DNA of 64,000 nt from Bryoerythrophyllum caledonicum (lineage: Eukaryota; Streptophyta; Bryopsida; Pottiales; Pottiaceae). This document shows positions 44,666 through 56,908 of this stretch, one piece after another. The DNA lies in contig OZ020521.1 in the NCBI GenBank assembly GCA_963971425.1, positions 9,441,519 through 9,505,518 on the forward strand, given 5' to 3'. The position numbers were made by a program, and so were the translations under genes. Each line of letters starts with the position of its first letter. Position 1 is the first letter of the stretch. Below the pieces are notes generated by a model. That model saw nothing but the letters and a program-made list of their open reading frames with translations. It was not told the origin of the DNA and ran no database searches.

Positions 44666-44835
44666 GTAACGCCCGCTCGCGTTTTCGGCCTGTTCATTCC
44701 GGCGAACATTATTCTGCGGAATGTTCGCGACAACAGGGCGTTCCGAAACCTCACGGAAAAAAACCCGGTTTGCAGATATGTGCAGGCAGTCGTTAGAAAA
44801 TCATCATTTAATTTTCAAACACGGGCGGGCGTTAC
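44666..44835. mobile_element. Small MITE with GTAACGCCCGC ends and central hairpin
   Basis: A 170-bp segment starts GTAACGCCCGCTCG and ends CGGGCGGGCGTTAC. Its centre holds a second inverted repeat, GCGAACATT / AATGTTCGC (about 44702-44729). Foldback with nested palindromes is typical of MITEs; superfamily unclear. Confidence 0.65.
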
Positions 44836-45224
44836 GCCAGGTGAGGCTCGGCCAGGAGGGCCTCACCCTATACAAAATGTCCCATCAAATAGAAGAATCT
44901 CCATATCCGCACCTAAATTAACGACATTAAGAGAGATGTATCAAAATTGCTCTACAATCATCCAAGGGTTTGCACCTGATGCTCATTTGTGTCATTTGAG
45001 TTTTTTGAATTTGAGTATGGGACATGTTTTCTCAAGAGTTCGTTGTAGATACATGAGCCAATGTTGTGTGTGATGTGGGCGTGTCATAGAAAATCATGAA
45101 AGATTCGTTCCAATTGATAACTCAATGTAAGTACATTATTGGGTCGCAGGCTTGTATACACACTCCGAGACAAGTTGATCACAATGTGCATGTAAGATAA
45201 GTTTACCCCCCCGTAACCTACTAG

Positions 45225-45446
45225 TTAACCCTAGAGCCCTAGGCGTTTTAGAGGAATCTCTATTCTGTTGATTATAATTTGGCAAGATTAACTTTTTGAG
45301 AATGAAACCGCGGGATCTTCTTCTAAACTTGTATGAGATGATGTGGTTAAAATTTTGTGAATTTTGACCGTACGGATTGAAAGATAATTTCAGTTTAAGT
45401 GAAAGATTTTGTACCCTGTAGGTACACTTGGGCCTTCGGGGGTTAA
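45225..45446. mobile_element. piggyBac-like MITE, short copy 3, inverted
   Basis: TTAACCCTAGAGCCC at the left and CCTTCGGGGGTTAA at the right enclose 222 bp. Its right end, complemented (TTAACCCCCGAAGGCCCAAG), matches the left end of the elements at 1385 and 2353. An inner block around ACCGTACGGATTGAAAGAT is the complement of ATCTTTCAATCCGTACGGT at 3119, so it is an internally deleted member of the same family in opposite orientation. Confidence 0.65.
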
Positions 45447-45510
45447 GCAATGTGCATATATGGAGAGAGAAAATCAAAATAAACCTACTTTTTAGTGATA
45501 GCCAATTAAA

Positions 45511-45600
45511 TTACAGTTTCAACCCAAGTGATTTCATATTTTTCCAATGAAAATTGAATTAGATATGAATTTTCAAAGTGTGCTGCCATGTTTAGTAAGT
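45511..45600. repeat. Dispersed repeat, unit 1
   Basis: AATTACAGTTTCAACCCAAG and the following TGATTTCATATTTTT stretch recur in direct orientation at 46981-47065, with about 80% similarity by eye. Further downstream both are followed by CCACCAATAGGT/CTACCACAAGGT-type sequence and CCAACCAAAAG-like blocks. Unclassified. Confidence 0.5.
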
Positions 45601-46174
45601 GGCCACCAATAGGTACCCACATGAGCAACGACCAAAAGAAAGGGGTCCTGACTAATAGAAAACCTCCATTTGAAGCTAAATGGGCGGTAACGGGATGAAT
45701 GTAGGTTGGATGTACCCCAATTATATAGGCATTGGTTATGGAATTTGGTTGGTTATAGAGGGGGCTTACCTTAAGGTGACCCACCCTACAAGTGCCAAAC
45801 TAGACAATGTGCATCTTTGGAGGGGATGCATACAACTAATTACCATCCCCACCCGTCTACAAACCTGGCGGATGAAGTGGGGTGGTGCTTCGGCAAGTGC
45901 CCCACTGGGGCGCAATCTCGACAGGGTGGGCCCGTAGAAAGTCCGCTTCCGTAAGTATAGGAATTTGAAGCCCGCAGACTGGAAGCAGGTCTACGTAGTA
46001 GCCTTTCCAAGAATGTACACGGCACGTGTCATTTTTTTCTAAACAATATTGAATTAATGTGTCGTGAACGTAGATTGTGAAGCGGTGGGGGTTGTTCCGT
46101 GTGTACTCCCGTGCGATCTAAAAGTAACCCCTCAAACATGTGATCGCGTGTGCAATGCGGTCCCGTTCCTCTTA

Positions 46175-46558
46175 GAGCATCTCCATATGTTGCACCAATC
46201 AAAACACTAGCGGTGAGGAAGTCACAATGAGCTTCCTACCATAATAAGAATTCATCACCCCAACAAATTTGGCACGGGAAAATCTAGCCAATCCATGCCA
46301 GCATGGTGTTGAGGTTCGCAACACTCCAAAAAATTAGTCAATAAAAGGGAGATTGCAGATTTTGTGCTTTAACATCGATTGGTGGCCAAGTGTATCTTCT
46401 CAAAATAGCATGTCTAGAAATTTTGTATGTTGATTTGGCGAGTCGCTCAGTCGTGGTGCGGAGGCCGGGTGGAAAAGGCCCGCCGGCCTCGCATCCCGCC
46501 CAATGCGGTGCAGGGTACCTCAGCGTGCTCCATACCATCCCAAGCAGTGCGGATGCTC
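46175..46558. mobile_element. Diverged Harbinger-like MITE
   Basis: Left end GAGCATCTCCATATG after TTA; right end GCACTGCGGATGCTC-type complement (GCAGTGCGGATGCTC) before TTG. About 8 terminal bases pair well, and the GAGCATC motif plus TTA-like flank fit the Tourist/Harbinger type seen at 28054. Confidence 0.45.
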
Positions 46559-48153
46559 TTGGGGTCGCTTTACGATGTAGGGGAGAAGTGCGCCGGCTGC
46601 TCAAGAACTAGTTAAGAACTTCAGCCCAAGGATGATTGTTTGAGGCAATGGATGGTATACTGAAGAAGATGAAATGATAATAAAACAATGACTTACTATT
46701 TTATTCAAATTGAAGTTTTCTGAAGACCAAGTTTCTTGTCCAAAGCTTTGAGGCTATCCAAGAAACTTGACCTCCAGAGTACCCCACCTCCTTCTAAATG
46801 GCATTTTGACATTGGCGGTTATGTCATTTTTTCATCCAAGTGTAAAGTTCTCAAGTGCCAATGAATTCTTCACCGTAGTTCAAACCTCCACCAGACAAAA
46901 GTCTCACTCTTCGACAATCATATTCTACAATTCCCCTAGAATTCCCAGTCTTCTCCATTGTTGTATAATGCGACCCTTTGAATTACAATTCAACCCCAAG
47001 TGATTTCATATTTTTGCAATAAAATGAGAATTAGTTACAAAATTTGAAAGTGGTCTACAATGTGTAGCCCGTTTCTACCACAAGGTGCTCCTCACAAGCA
47101 CCAACCAAAAGTAAGGGCCCATAAACAATAGCAAACCTTAATTTGTAGGTGTAAATGAGTAAACTAATGGTACTCATTTAGAACATGAATCTTTTTAATT
47201 TATATTGGAGATGTGAGTATGTGATAGCTTTGTGGTGGATTTATTTTTTAAAACTACAGGTACAAGGTTTTGAATTTCAAACAAGAAGCGTTGGTATGGC
47301 GGGCATGGTACTATATAGCTAAATAGTACCACTATAGAATTTGAATAATACTATTTTAGAACTAAATAGGGTAGAAACACACGATGCCCTAAACAAATTT
47401 GGCAAAAACAGAGAACTTGATAAAAATTTGAGAAATAGTTTTTTTCCATTTTGGTTCATTGGTGATGAAAGTTAGCTTGAATTATCATGTGAGCCTTATT
47501 TTTTTGTTATTTGGTCCCTTCTACAAGGAATTTTTAAGGAACGCTAAACTTAAGACGGGGTACATTGTGACACCAAAAACTACTAATTTTGAGTTTAGAG
47601 TTATTTCAAAGATAAAATAATTCAACAAAAATTAGATCTACCTGAAGAATCTTGATTGCTTCTTCTACCAACCAACAAAAGTGTAAAAAAATATTTCCAA
47701 TTTTTTTTATTAACCGTTTTTAGTGATTTAGTGAATAAAACAAAATATTAATTACAAATGGCAAATTGCTCTTAAACCCTTGGACCCATTAGTAATGTCA
47801 ATCATTCCACCAGATTTAATAATGTAGTTCTCCTCATTTATGTACCCTTGAAATAAATTTGTTCCAAATATGGGACATTGTGACATCAAAAGTAGGGTAT
47901 AGTAGTGTCCTTATATCCAATAGTGCATTTTTTTGTGGTAGGTTGTAGCAAAAGGACAACTTTGACAACCTTCATTGTTTATACTTTGAAAGGCTTAGAA
48001 CTCAAGAACTCAAAAAAAAAAAAAAACATCAAAAATTTATTCAATTTGATAGAAGGCAAAATATTTATCTCATCCATTGTTAGGATCTTTGATCAAATGG
48101 TTATATTTATATTTAGAGAATAAAGTTTTTTATATGTAAATGGATACTTTCTG
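46559..48153. other. AT-rich spacer
   Basis: No gene recognised. It includes the second unit of a dispersed repeat (46981-47065) and a poly-A tract at 48012. Ends where the TTC tail of the second LINE begins. Confidence 0.4.
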
Positions 48154-48193
48154 GAAGAAGAAGAAGAACGCCGGTCCCCAAAGGAGGCCGGTG
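48154..48193 (-). promoter_or_regulatory. LINE 3'-terminal hairpin and (TTC)n tail, copy 2
   Basis: Read on the - strand: CACCGGCCTCC, loop TTT, GGGGACCGGCG, then TTC repeats. Nine of eleven stem positions can pair (one is G-U). The structure is kept although the sequence differs from copy 1 at several stem positions. Confidence 0.65.
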
Positions 48194-48439
48194 TGAATAA
48201 AGTGTCTGTTCGTTCCACTACTAAGACCATGCCCACTGGACAAGGAATTAGTAAGGTGGAACTACTTCCCTCTCTCGAGCGAGGGTAGACACTATGTAAC
48301 AAGAAGCCAAGAACCACAAAACGATCAACGACCAACAAATCACAAATCAAGCAATTAGCCAACGAACTAACTACAAACCAAGCAAGTAGTCAAAAACCTC
48401 AAAACTAGCTAGTCATGAAAATCGAGGCGGGGGAAGAAT

Positions 48440-49171
48440 TTAGGGAGGGTCTTGTGTATCGGGAAGGGCTTGGTTGTTTTCGATTTTGCATTTATGTTGA
48501 AGAATGGACATGGCATGTTGGATAGCTATGGTGTTAATGTTTTTAAAGGAAGTTTTAATTGTTTCAATGGGTATCTTGAAGGTGTCTTCTAGGATTTTCA
48601 TAGATGGGATAAAGGTGGTGGCCCGAGCGCCGGATGTGATTACCATAAGGGGGCCGACATTCCATCCGAAGGCGATGATGTCGTCAATAAGGGGTTGGTA
48701 TTTGTCTATTTTGTTTTGGATTGTTTCCGGGGAAAATCTATCGTTGCAATATGTGAATTCAATGAATTGAATGGTGTAGTCTTGGTTGATGTTATCGGGT
48801 GGTGGGTCATTATATGGTAAACCTTTGACACAAAGGATGTCCGGTTTGAGCCTAGCGTTGCAATGACATCTTTGGGTCGTACATGAGCATGGGAGTAGCC
48901 AAGGGGGGACCGTATTTTCTTGTGGATTGTTATTAAAAGTGCCGGCGTTCATTAGTATAAAACATCTCGATTTATTGTAGGAGGTGATTAGTTTTTGGAC
49001 TTCCCATACCGCTTTATTATGTCTTTTAACAATTAGGGAGTGTATGTGATGGTTTTGGCATTTGAGTAGAACATGTAACCATGTGTCGGGGTCCATTGAG
49101 GGGCATATGGGACATGTTATGGATGGAAATCTTTCTATTCCAAAGAAGAGTTGTTTCCGGGCGTTTCCCAC
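48440..49171 (-). pseudogene. LINE CCHC finger and restriction-like endonuclease, copy 2 (domain intact)
   Basis: An uninterrupted 243-codon segment. Counting from its first Met, C20, C23, H33 and C38 form the finger, RHN is at 50-52, PD at 110-111 (RLKPDILCVKG), FIEFT at 136-140 with the acidic Glu138, and K154/K157-Tyr158 follow (NKIDKYQPLI). The order finger, RHN, PD, acidic residue, K..KY is that of the R2-type restriction-like endonuclease. The domain would nick the target DNA. The upstream part of the same polyprotein is broken, so the segment is not an independent gene. Confidence 0.6.
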
Positions 49172-49469
49172 ATATTGACTGGTACGGAATTTGATAAGGC
49201 ATGTTATTTGTGAATCGGTGATGATGGGATTTTTCCAAAAATTTGTAGAGAGTTCATTGTCTATATCATTGTTGTTAGTCCACTTTTCTATGTTAGGAAA
49301 GTTGTCTGTGATTGTGTCAAGATTGTTATGTAGGTCTTGTTTTTTGAGGTATTTGTTCAGGAATCTAACCGGGCCTATATCGGGGGTGTCTTCTTTGGAG
49401 GGCCAATCTTCTTTTTGGAAATAGTAAGGGGTGGCGTGGGCGTGTTCATGTGGATCTTTGGCATTTTTA

Positions 49470-49950
49470 TGTGATTTTTCTCTTCCTTCTTTTGCAAGTT
49501 AATCCGCTTGTTCATTGCCATCAATATTAGCATGGGCTCGGACTTTGTGGAGGGTTGTGGTTTGTTCTCTTTTTAGAATTATTTGTACCATTGATTCTAG
49601 TATGATTCGGTCGGGGTGACTATTAAGGAGGATAGGGTGTGTTATTTGGGTGTTTAATAAATATAGTGCGTTAATGCAATCTGTAAATATGTGCACCGGT
49701 TCATTGTTGTATTTTGTTGAGACGATTTCTAGTGTTTTATGGATGGCCATTAGTTTTGCTCTAAGGATATTTTGCAGTCGATGTAGTCATTTGGTTAGTT
49801 TGATTTCTTTCGTAGCGTATTATATATTATCACCGGCTTTTTCTCTGCGCCACGATCCCGGGCTAATTTGTTCTGGCGGTTTGAAGGAGCCATCAGTATA
49901 GTAGCTATATGCGGGGTTAAATTTAGGTGGGGTGTTAGTTTGATACTCCG
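49470..49950 (-). pseudogene. LINE RNase H domain, copy 2
   Basis: YYTDGSFKPPEQ (near 49895) supplies the first Asp. MAIHKTLEIVSTK with a preceding Glu, HIFTDCINALYLL and HKVRAHANIDGNEQAD follow. A TAA directly after EQAD and a frame change after YYTDGSF break the frame. The intact HKVRAHAN shows that the TGA in copy 1 replaced an Arg codon. Confidence 0.75.
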
Positions 49951-51585
49951 AGAGGGGTGGGGGTGTTAGAGTGTAGTTTAGTGTGTTGTTATCGTAGTGT
50001 AGTTTTGACCATTTTTTGCTTCTGTTGACGGGTGTTTGCATTGGCGTTGGTGGGGCCAATTTTGTGAGTATCCGGTGTATGTTTAGAGTCTTTGCTATGG
50101 AGGAGATTTCTTCTAGTTGTTCTTGTGTGCCTAGAGTATGATTTTGGTGGTGGATGCATATTATTTGTAGAGTGGATGATTCAATTCTGGGCTTTTTTAG
50201 ATCTAGTGGGATAGTGGGTTCTTCGTATATTATTGAGTCCGCTTCGAATAGTGCAATGATGTGTGTGTCAGGGAAGGGGCCCAAGCGTAGGTTAGGATTT
50301 TGATACCAATTTTTGTCAGGGGTTATGATTAGGGTGGAGGTGCGGTTTGGGTCATGTTTGGCCGCGAGACGGGCCCAATGTAGTGCTTGTTGTGTTTCTT
50401 CTTCATTGTGTGGGTGGGCCATACCATTACCTATCCATTTGTGGTCAAAGGCTTTACCTAGTGATCCGAATATTTTATCTCTTTCAAAGGGGGAGTGAAA
50501 TTTGTTGAGTTTGGTGGATCATGTGACGGGGGAGGAGAAGTATGAGTGTTGGATGTTGAAAGTGGAGATTAGTGAATTTAGTATAGGTATAGGTAGTGTT
50601 TATTGTGTAAGTTTAAGTGGGTTGTTTTTTGGTATTCTATATTTGTATCTTTGGTATAGCCATATGACTTCGGTTTCAAATGGTTGGGTTGTTGGTTCAA
50701 TGTTTGTTGGGGTTTGTAATTTAGTATTGTACTGATTCCATAACCATGTGAGCCTAGTGATTGGGATGGTGAAGAGGTGTCATCCGTCTTCTTCGTATAA
50801 GTGTGCTTGGTCTTTGTCAATTTTAATTTTGTTAGATGAGGTGAGAATGTCTTTTTCGGGGTTACATTCCATTGTGTAGATGTTTAGTAGGGGAATTATT
50901 GTGGGTGGGGTGATGGACCTTGTGTCCTGGGGTTGATTTTGTGGGTGGTGAGCTTGGATAATTTCGGTGTAAAATTTGTGTTGAATTTTTTGATGATATT
51001 GTGTCATTTTATTTGTATTATGTGTAATGGTGTTTTGGTTGTGTCTTGGGAAGAGGTTTCTTAGGGGGAGCCATTTGTTGTAGGTGTGGTTATTGTGAGT
51101 CCATTGGCATAGATATCTAGTGTAATTGTTTTTGATTTGGTTTTTATCTATTTTTTCTTTGTATTTGTGGTGTATGATGTTGTTCGTGGGATATGTGGTG
51201 GGGTTTTTGAGGATGTGGTTTGGAGGGTGGGGGTGGTGTGAGTGGGAGTGGGGAGGGTGAATCAATTGTGGGGGGATATTTTTTGGGGTGATGTTGTTGT
51301 TTATAGTGATGAATGGATCTCTAATTGTATGAGAGTATATATGTGTATTGATATGTGTATTGGGTGGGGGGGTATATTGGGTGGCAAAAGAGTTGTTGTG
51401 CGATTTTGAGGGCACTTTTACTTATTTTTGATGGAGTGAAGTGGTAGGTTTTAAATTCTTCATTGTTCATAATGTGTGTTCCGTTAGGTAGGGACATTTG
51501 TTTTAGTTCGTAGATATTTTTTGATAGGAATTTTTGTAATAGCTTTTGAGATAATTGTGTGTTGAGCGTATTATGTCTTTGTGTT

Positions 51586-53205
51586 TCAAGAGTCCAAACT
51601 ATTTCTAGTGTTGTTGGTTGTATAAGAAAGTTGGGGAGGGTACTTTTTAGGTGGACTTTTGCTTCGTGTTTTTAGTAAGAAGAAGGTACGTGTTATTGGT
51701 GATCTTGTACAATTTGTCTTTTTTATTCTAGTTACATTTTCGGCCCCCCCATATTGGGCGAGGATGTGATGTGATAGGCCCTTGTATATTTTCCCAAGTC
51801 TACCACAATCATTTAGAGCATTCTGTAATTGTTCTCCTATGCATCTGAGGTATGCGTTCTTTAGTGAAAAAGCTTCGAGTCCAAAGAGGTTGTGCGGTAA
51901 TTGGATTATTATGTTAGACATATATTTTGGCATGCCGCATACGATTTTCTGTGTGGCAGTAATTTTTTTGTCTAGTTTTTTGATGGCGGGGATTGAGTAT
52001 GGTACCGCGTAGAAGCTATATGCCACGCCCGGTCTTAAAACTGTGTCGATCATTTTTATTTTTTGTTTCATAGTGGCCGGACAAGCTACTAGTTCTTGGC
52101 ATTGTTTGATTAATTTTTTGGTGGTGGCATGGATTTGGATTTTCCATTTTAGGGAGGGGACGAGATTTATTCCTAAGTATGTGTAAGGTTCGTTTTGGTG
52201 TAATACGGGTATTGGTTGGTTCCGGTAATTGATGTTGGAGGTTTGTATTAGAGCTTTGAATGTGGTGGGGTTTGTTTTTTATTTGTTTGGGCATCCAGTG
52301 ACGGCACATTTTGGGACACCTACGTCCATACCTGTCCATTTGCAGTACCTGTCTATTTTGTTGAGTTGTGTTTTTATGGTGTTAATTTTGTTGGTTATGG
52401 CGGCAAGGTCATCCGCATATGCCGTGGAGTTAATGGTGGTTTGTGATGTCCCAAATGTGTAACCATTGTTGCCTCTATCTAGCCATCGAAGTAGTGGTTC
52501 AAGGAATATAATGAATAATTATGGGCTTAGAGTATCTCCTTGTATTGTTCCCCTTTGGATGGCTATGGGTTTAGTTTTACCAAAGTGTTGTGCTATATAG
52601 GAGGTTGAGGATTCAGAGTATATATTTCCCACTAGTGCGATGGCGTCTGTGGGCTATCCAAGGTCCGTCATTATGGCCAAAAGTCTAGCGCAGTCGATGG
52701 AGCCGAAGGCGTTTTTGAAGTCAACATACAGTATGAATATGTCTTGGTTTGTAAATCTTGCATCTTCTAATGGGGCTATTATTGTTTGGATTTGTCTAGC
52801 GGTGCTTCATTCTGCGCGGAACCCCTCTTGACTATCGTGTAGTATTTTATGTTTTTCGTCATATGATGATAGTATTGATGTGAGTGTGCTTGTAAACAGT
52901 TTATAGATGGTATCGGCTAATGCAATGGGTCTATCGTTGGGTAGTATGGATGGGTCTTCTTTTTTGTATAGTAGGATTGTTGCACTTGTTTTCCATGAAG
53001 CAGGGATTTGTTTTTGTTTATAGCAGTGGGTGAAGAAGAGGTTTAGTAGTTTGTGGAATCTTGGGGGCATATTTTTTAATATGGAGTTCGGTATGCGGTC
53101 CGGACCGGGGGCTTTATTATTTTCTAGGTTACGTAGGCAAGTGTCATATGTAGCTTGATTAAAGTATGTGTATAGTGGGTTTTCCGGGTCTCCTCTTTTT
53201 TCCAA
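51586..53205 (-). pseudogene. LINE reverse transcriptase domain, copy 2
   Basis: Frame 53205-52807 has CLRNLENNKAPGPDRIPNSI, LYKKEDPSILPNDRPIALAD and SQEGFRAE. Frames 52831-52300 on the - strand continue with the block A region, TAYADDLA (block C, near 52420) and the thumb; 52071-51586 holds AYSFYAVPYSIPAIKKLDKK. Several single-base frame changes and stops divide the segments. All catalytic blocks are recognisable. Confidence 0.8.
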
Positions 53206-54039
53206 TGTGAATCCATCTAGGTCGTGCCATGGGTATTGTCGTACTGCACATGTGCATGTAGTGCGGTGGTCCGGTTGATAGTTGTATGTGTTTACCGTAG
53301 GTGTGTTGTTTTTTGTTTGTTGGTTAAAAATTTCGTTTGTAATGTCTTCTGGGCTGGTTAGTATATTGTTGTATTGGTCGGTGATACAGTCTAATGGTGG
53401 AGACTCCGTAGTTTTGAATACTCTTCTGTTTATTTTTTTGGGGCTAATTTCGTGTAGTTGTCTGTATTTGGAGATGGCTTTTCAAATATTTTCTTGGGTA
53501 TGTTTGGTAGTTATTTTTCGGGCTTGTATGTTGGCATTTTTTGCAATTAGTGCTATGTTTTTTATCCATGTGTCGTGCGGTATATGTATGGGGGGTGGAT
53601 TAGGGATTTGTGTGTGTTGAAGATTTAGGAGGTCGTTGAGAATAGGGTGGTTTCGCCATTGGGGGTTGTTATTTACGATTCTTATGGTTTTCCGTATGGT
53701 GTGGTAAATGGTTAGATGTTGTTTCCATGTTTTAGATAGTTTTCGGGGTAAATATTCACCTTGTTGTGATGTTCGATTTGTCATTTGTGGTATGGGTTGG
53801 GCTTTGCAGGTTTGTTCAATTGTATTGGATATGTTGTTGATGAGTGTATCTAGAGTGTGACAGGCTTCTTGCCATTGCGTTTGGGAAAGATTGTTATTAG
53901 ATTCTAGTTTGTTTATTAGGGAGTCAATGCATATTGAGTTTTCCTCGAAGAATTTTGTATTGAATAATTCTATGTTGTTTTGTGGGATGGGGTTGAGGAT
54001 ACGTATGTGGTCGTTATTTGTGTTGGTTGATGTACGGTT

Positions 54040-54815
54040 TATAAATGTGTTGTTCGGGATGTGAAGTTGTATGGGTGAATGATCGGAGTTTAGATGGATG
54101 TTGTTATTTGTAGTGGACGTAAGTGTAGTTTAATTAATTGCACGGACGTAGAATCCATCAATTAGGCTCCAGTTGTTATAGTTGTATCTTCCTTGTCTAG
54201 AGTATGTAGTGTTTGTGGGAATATAATTAAAGTTTAGGTTTTTTGTGAATTGTTTTCATTATAGGTCTATTATTTATGGTGGGGTGTGTTGGTTTTCATT
54301 TTGTCTAGCTATGAGGGCAACGTCTCTATTGAAGTCACCACATAAGATGTGGTTGAAGTTGCTGGTGATATGGGTGGTGATGTTGATTTTGATGTCCTTG
54401 GTGAGGCTGATGTCTTCGGGATGGGATGGCATATATATGTGGTGGATTAGCCATGGTTGTAGTGGATGATTGGAGATTTCCATTGGGGATATGGGGATAT
54501 GTCCATTGGGGTGGGAATTTTTTTGATATTGCCTGGAAAGGCGTGGTTTTTGTGTATAAGAGTGAGGAGGCCCCCTCGACCCGGTGTGTATGGTCTTTTT
54601 TGTTGTATGCATCGTATTAGAGTATGTGTATTATTGAAGATAAGTTTGTAGTCAGGAAATAGTCTTTGAATGTATTTTGTAGATTTTGTGGCCGATATTT
54701 TTGTTTCTTATATGACTATGAATGTCGGAGGTGTGTTAGTGTGTGTAATGATGTTTTATAAGTTTGGGAGCGCGGTGTTGAGGGATGAGGCGTTCCATGT
54801 TATTATGCTTGTGTT
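54040..54815 (-). pseudogene. LINE apurinic-type endonuclease domain, copy 2
   Basis: TSIITWNASSLN at about 54800 is the first conserved block (Asn). RGGLLTLIHKNHAF follows, then WLIHHIYMP, HILCGDFNRDVALIARQNE (catalytic Asp and Asn) at about 54340, and SDHSPIQLHI at about 54085 (final Asp-His). This is the order of LINE apurinic/apyrimidinic-type endonucleases. At least two frame breaks and a stop occur. Copy 1 keeps only the last ~50 residues. Confidence 0.75.
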
Positions 54816-54829
54816 GTTGTTATTCGTTT

Positions 54830-56210
54830 GTGGGTTCTGGTTTTGTGGTGGGATGGGGTTCTGCGGTGGGGGTGGGTGTGAGTACTCCGGGAGGGGGTTT
54901 AGGCATTTTAGTGACTCATTTATGATTGTGTTAGGGAGGTAGGGGATTTTTTTTATTGTGTCATTTGTTGGAGGTGTATTTTGGTTGTGTATAAAGTCAT
55001 GTAGTTATTTATTTATTGATGTGTTGTAGTTTATGGCATTTAAATTTGTTTCAAGAAATGTTATGTAGGGATGTGGGATATTTATGTGTCTTTCAGGTGG
55101 GTTTTGTAGGTTTTTTAGCGTGTATAGGAGTGTATTGGCCCATTGGGTTGTATTTAGATTTTGTGTGTTCAGGAGTTGGTTGCAGAGGTTTATGTTGGGG
55201 TGTATAGTGAAGACTAGAACGTATAAAATGTGGGAAGGAGGGTATTCGTTATGTTGATTTATATATATGGCTATGTGTGGGTATGTGTGATTATGTTGTT
55301 GGTGTAATGTATGTGTGGTGTTGAGAAGGGGGGCAAAATTTTTGGCGATGTGTTCATATTTGGGTTGTAATTTAATGGTATTTGGAATAAAATATGTTTT
55401 GGCATTCTTTTTGTGTTAGGCGGGGTGTCTTTTTAATATGTTCGGCATAGGTCCTGGGTTAGTCTCTATGTCCCCTCCAATTAGTATTAATATTTTGTAG
55501 TAGGTGAGTTTTTTATTTTGTTTTATACTTTTTTGTTTTTGTATGTGGCTTTGGTTTTTTGTTTTGTGCTTTCTTAATAGTATGTTTTCGTGTAGTTTTA
55601 TAAAAGGATGCTGGATGTGAATGTATCTTTCGAGTGGGTTTTGTAAGTTAGGTCGGATTTGTAGGAGTGTATTGATCCATGTGGTTGTGTTCAAATTTTT
55701 TGAGTTTAGGAGATGGTTATATTCGTCTGTGTGTGAGTGAATAATGACTACTATTGTATATAGAACGTGGGGTGGAGGATGCTTATTTTTTTGTTGTATG
55801 TGTTGGGCGATGTTTAGGTGTGTAGTGTTATATATGTGGTGTAGTGTATGTGTGTTTTTTAAACAGGGTGTGAAGGATCTTTTAATGTGTCTATATTTTT
55901 GTTGTGATTTTATGGTGTTAGGCATGATGTATTTTTTGGTATTTGTTTTATGTGTAGCGGGGTGTTTTTTTAGTATGTTAGGTATGGGTCCCGGATAGGT
56001 TTCTATTTTTCCTTCTAGAAGTGGTAGGAGTATGTGGTGTATATGTTTGGTGTAGTATTTTAGAGTAATTGTTTTGTATATATTTTTATGGGTATTTTTT
56101 ATGTTGTTGTGATTTTTTTGGTTTGGGGAGAGGTGGGTGTTTGTATTTTGTACGAGGGTAATGAATTCTTTGTTTTTCATTTTTATATTGGGTGTAGTTA
56201 TATTTGTCAT
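54830..56210 (-). pseudogene. N-terminal part of LINE second gene with two 2A-headed modules
   Basis: From ATG 56210 the frame runs to a stop at 55416 and continues in frame beyond it. Two similar ~170-residue modules follow each other. Each begins with a 2A-like motif (GKIETYPGP at 56012-55986; GDIETNPGP at 55475-55449), then PNILKKHPA or PNILKRHPA, a block with HTLHHIYN/HTLHQQHN, PPPHVLYTIVVIIH/PPSHILYVLVFTIH, LNSKNLNTTTW/LNTQNLNTTQW and NPLERYIHI/NPPERHINI. The second copy meets D-I-E-T-N-P-G-P exactly, the consensus of ribosome-skipping 2A peptides; the first lacks the key Asn. The endonuclease domain follows. Module function is unknown. Confidence 0.7.
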
Positions 56211-56908
56211 TAACTTTTTATGTGGCCATGTGTTTATTTACGAAGCTGTATTTGTTTTTTTGATGGTGTATAGATGTATGTGTGTTTGGTTGTTTTTATA
56301 TTTTGTTGTTATTATTGTTATTATTATTTTTCTCTTTGTATTTGGCCATGTGTGTATGTGATTGTTATGTTTGAGAATATATTTATGTGGGTTTATGTTG
56401 GTATGTGAGGGGGTATGTAGGCTATTATTTTTATATGTGGTGTTAGTGTTATATGTGTTGGAGTTTATACAAGTTTTTATGTTTGTATTAGTATGTAATT
56501 TGGTATTTATACTGATGTTTATATTCGTGTATGTATTTGTACAAATGTCAATATTTTTGTCTTATATAGTATACATACATATATTTGTATTTGTATTGTA
56601 TACACAGTATTTGTTATAATATTTGTTTTTATTTTTATTTTTAGTTTTGATACAGTGTATATATACCATATGTATAGTGTATATCATATATTTTGTAGGA
56701 TATATGTCTATGTATGTATTTATGTATTCTACCATGTATTCTGATATATATATCTCCATGTATACGGTGGAAAATACTACATAGGTACTACCAAGTATTA
56801 GTATGATTTTATAGTATGTTTGGGTAGTGGCTAGATGTATTCTACTGCGGTCATATTCTATAAAATACGGATGAGGTGTTGAGTTTTTGGCCTTGAGGTT
56901 GTCTTTCT

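Noticed and set aside
55986-56012. Upstream 2A motif as a functional skipping site
   Set aside because: It reads GKIETYPGP; the Asn before Pro-Gly-Pro and the leading Asp are essential in known 2A peptides and both are changed.
56211-56900. AT-rich TATA/TACATA stretch as a promoter or origin
   Set aside because: Low-complexity sequence between two LINE genes; no specific motif supports a regulatory role.
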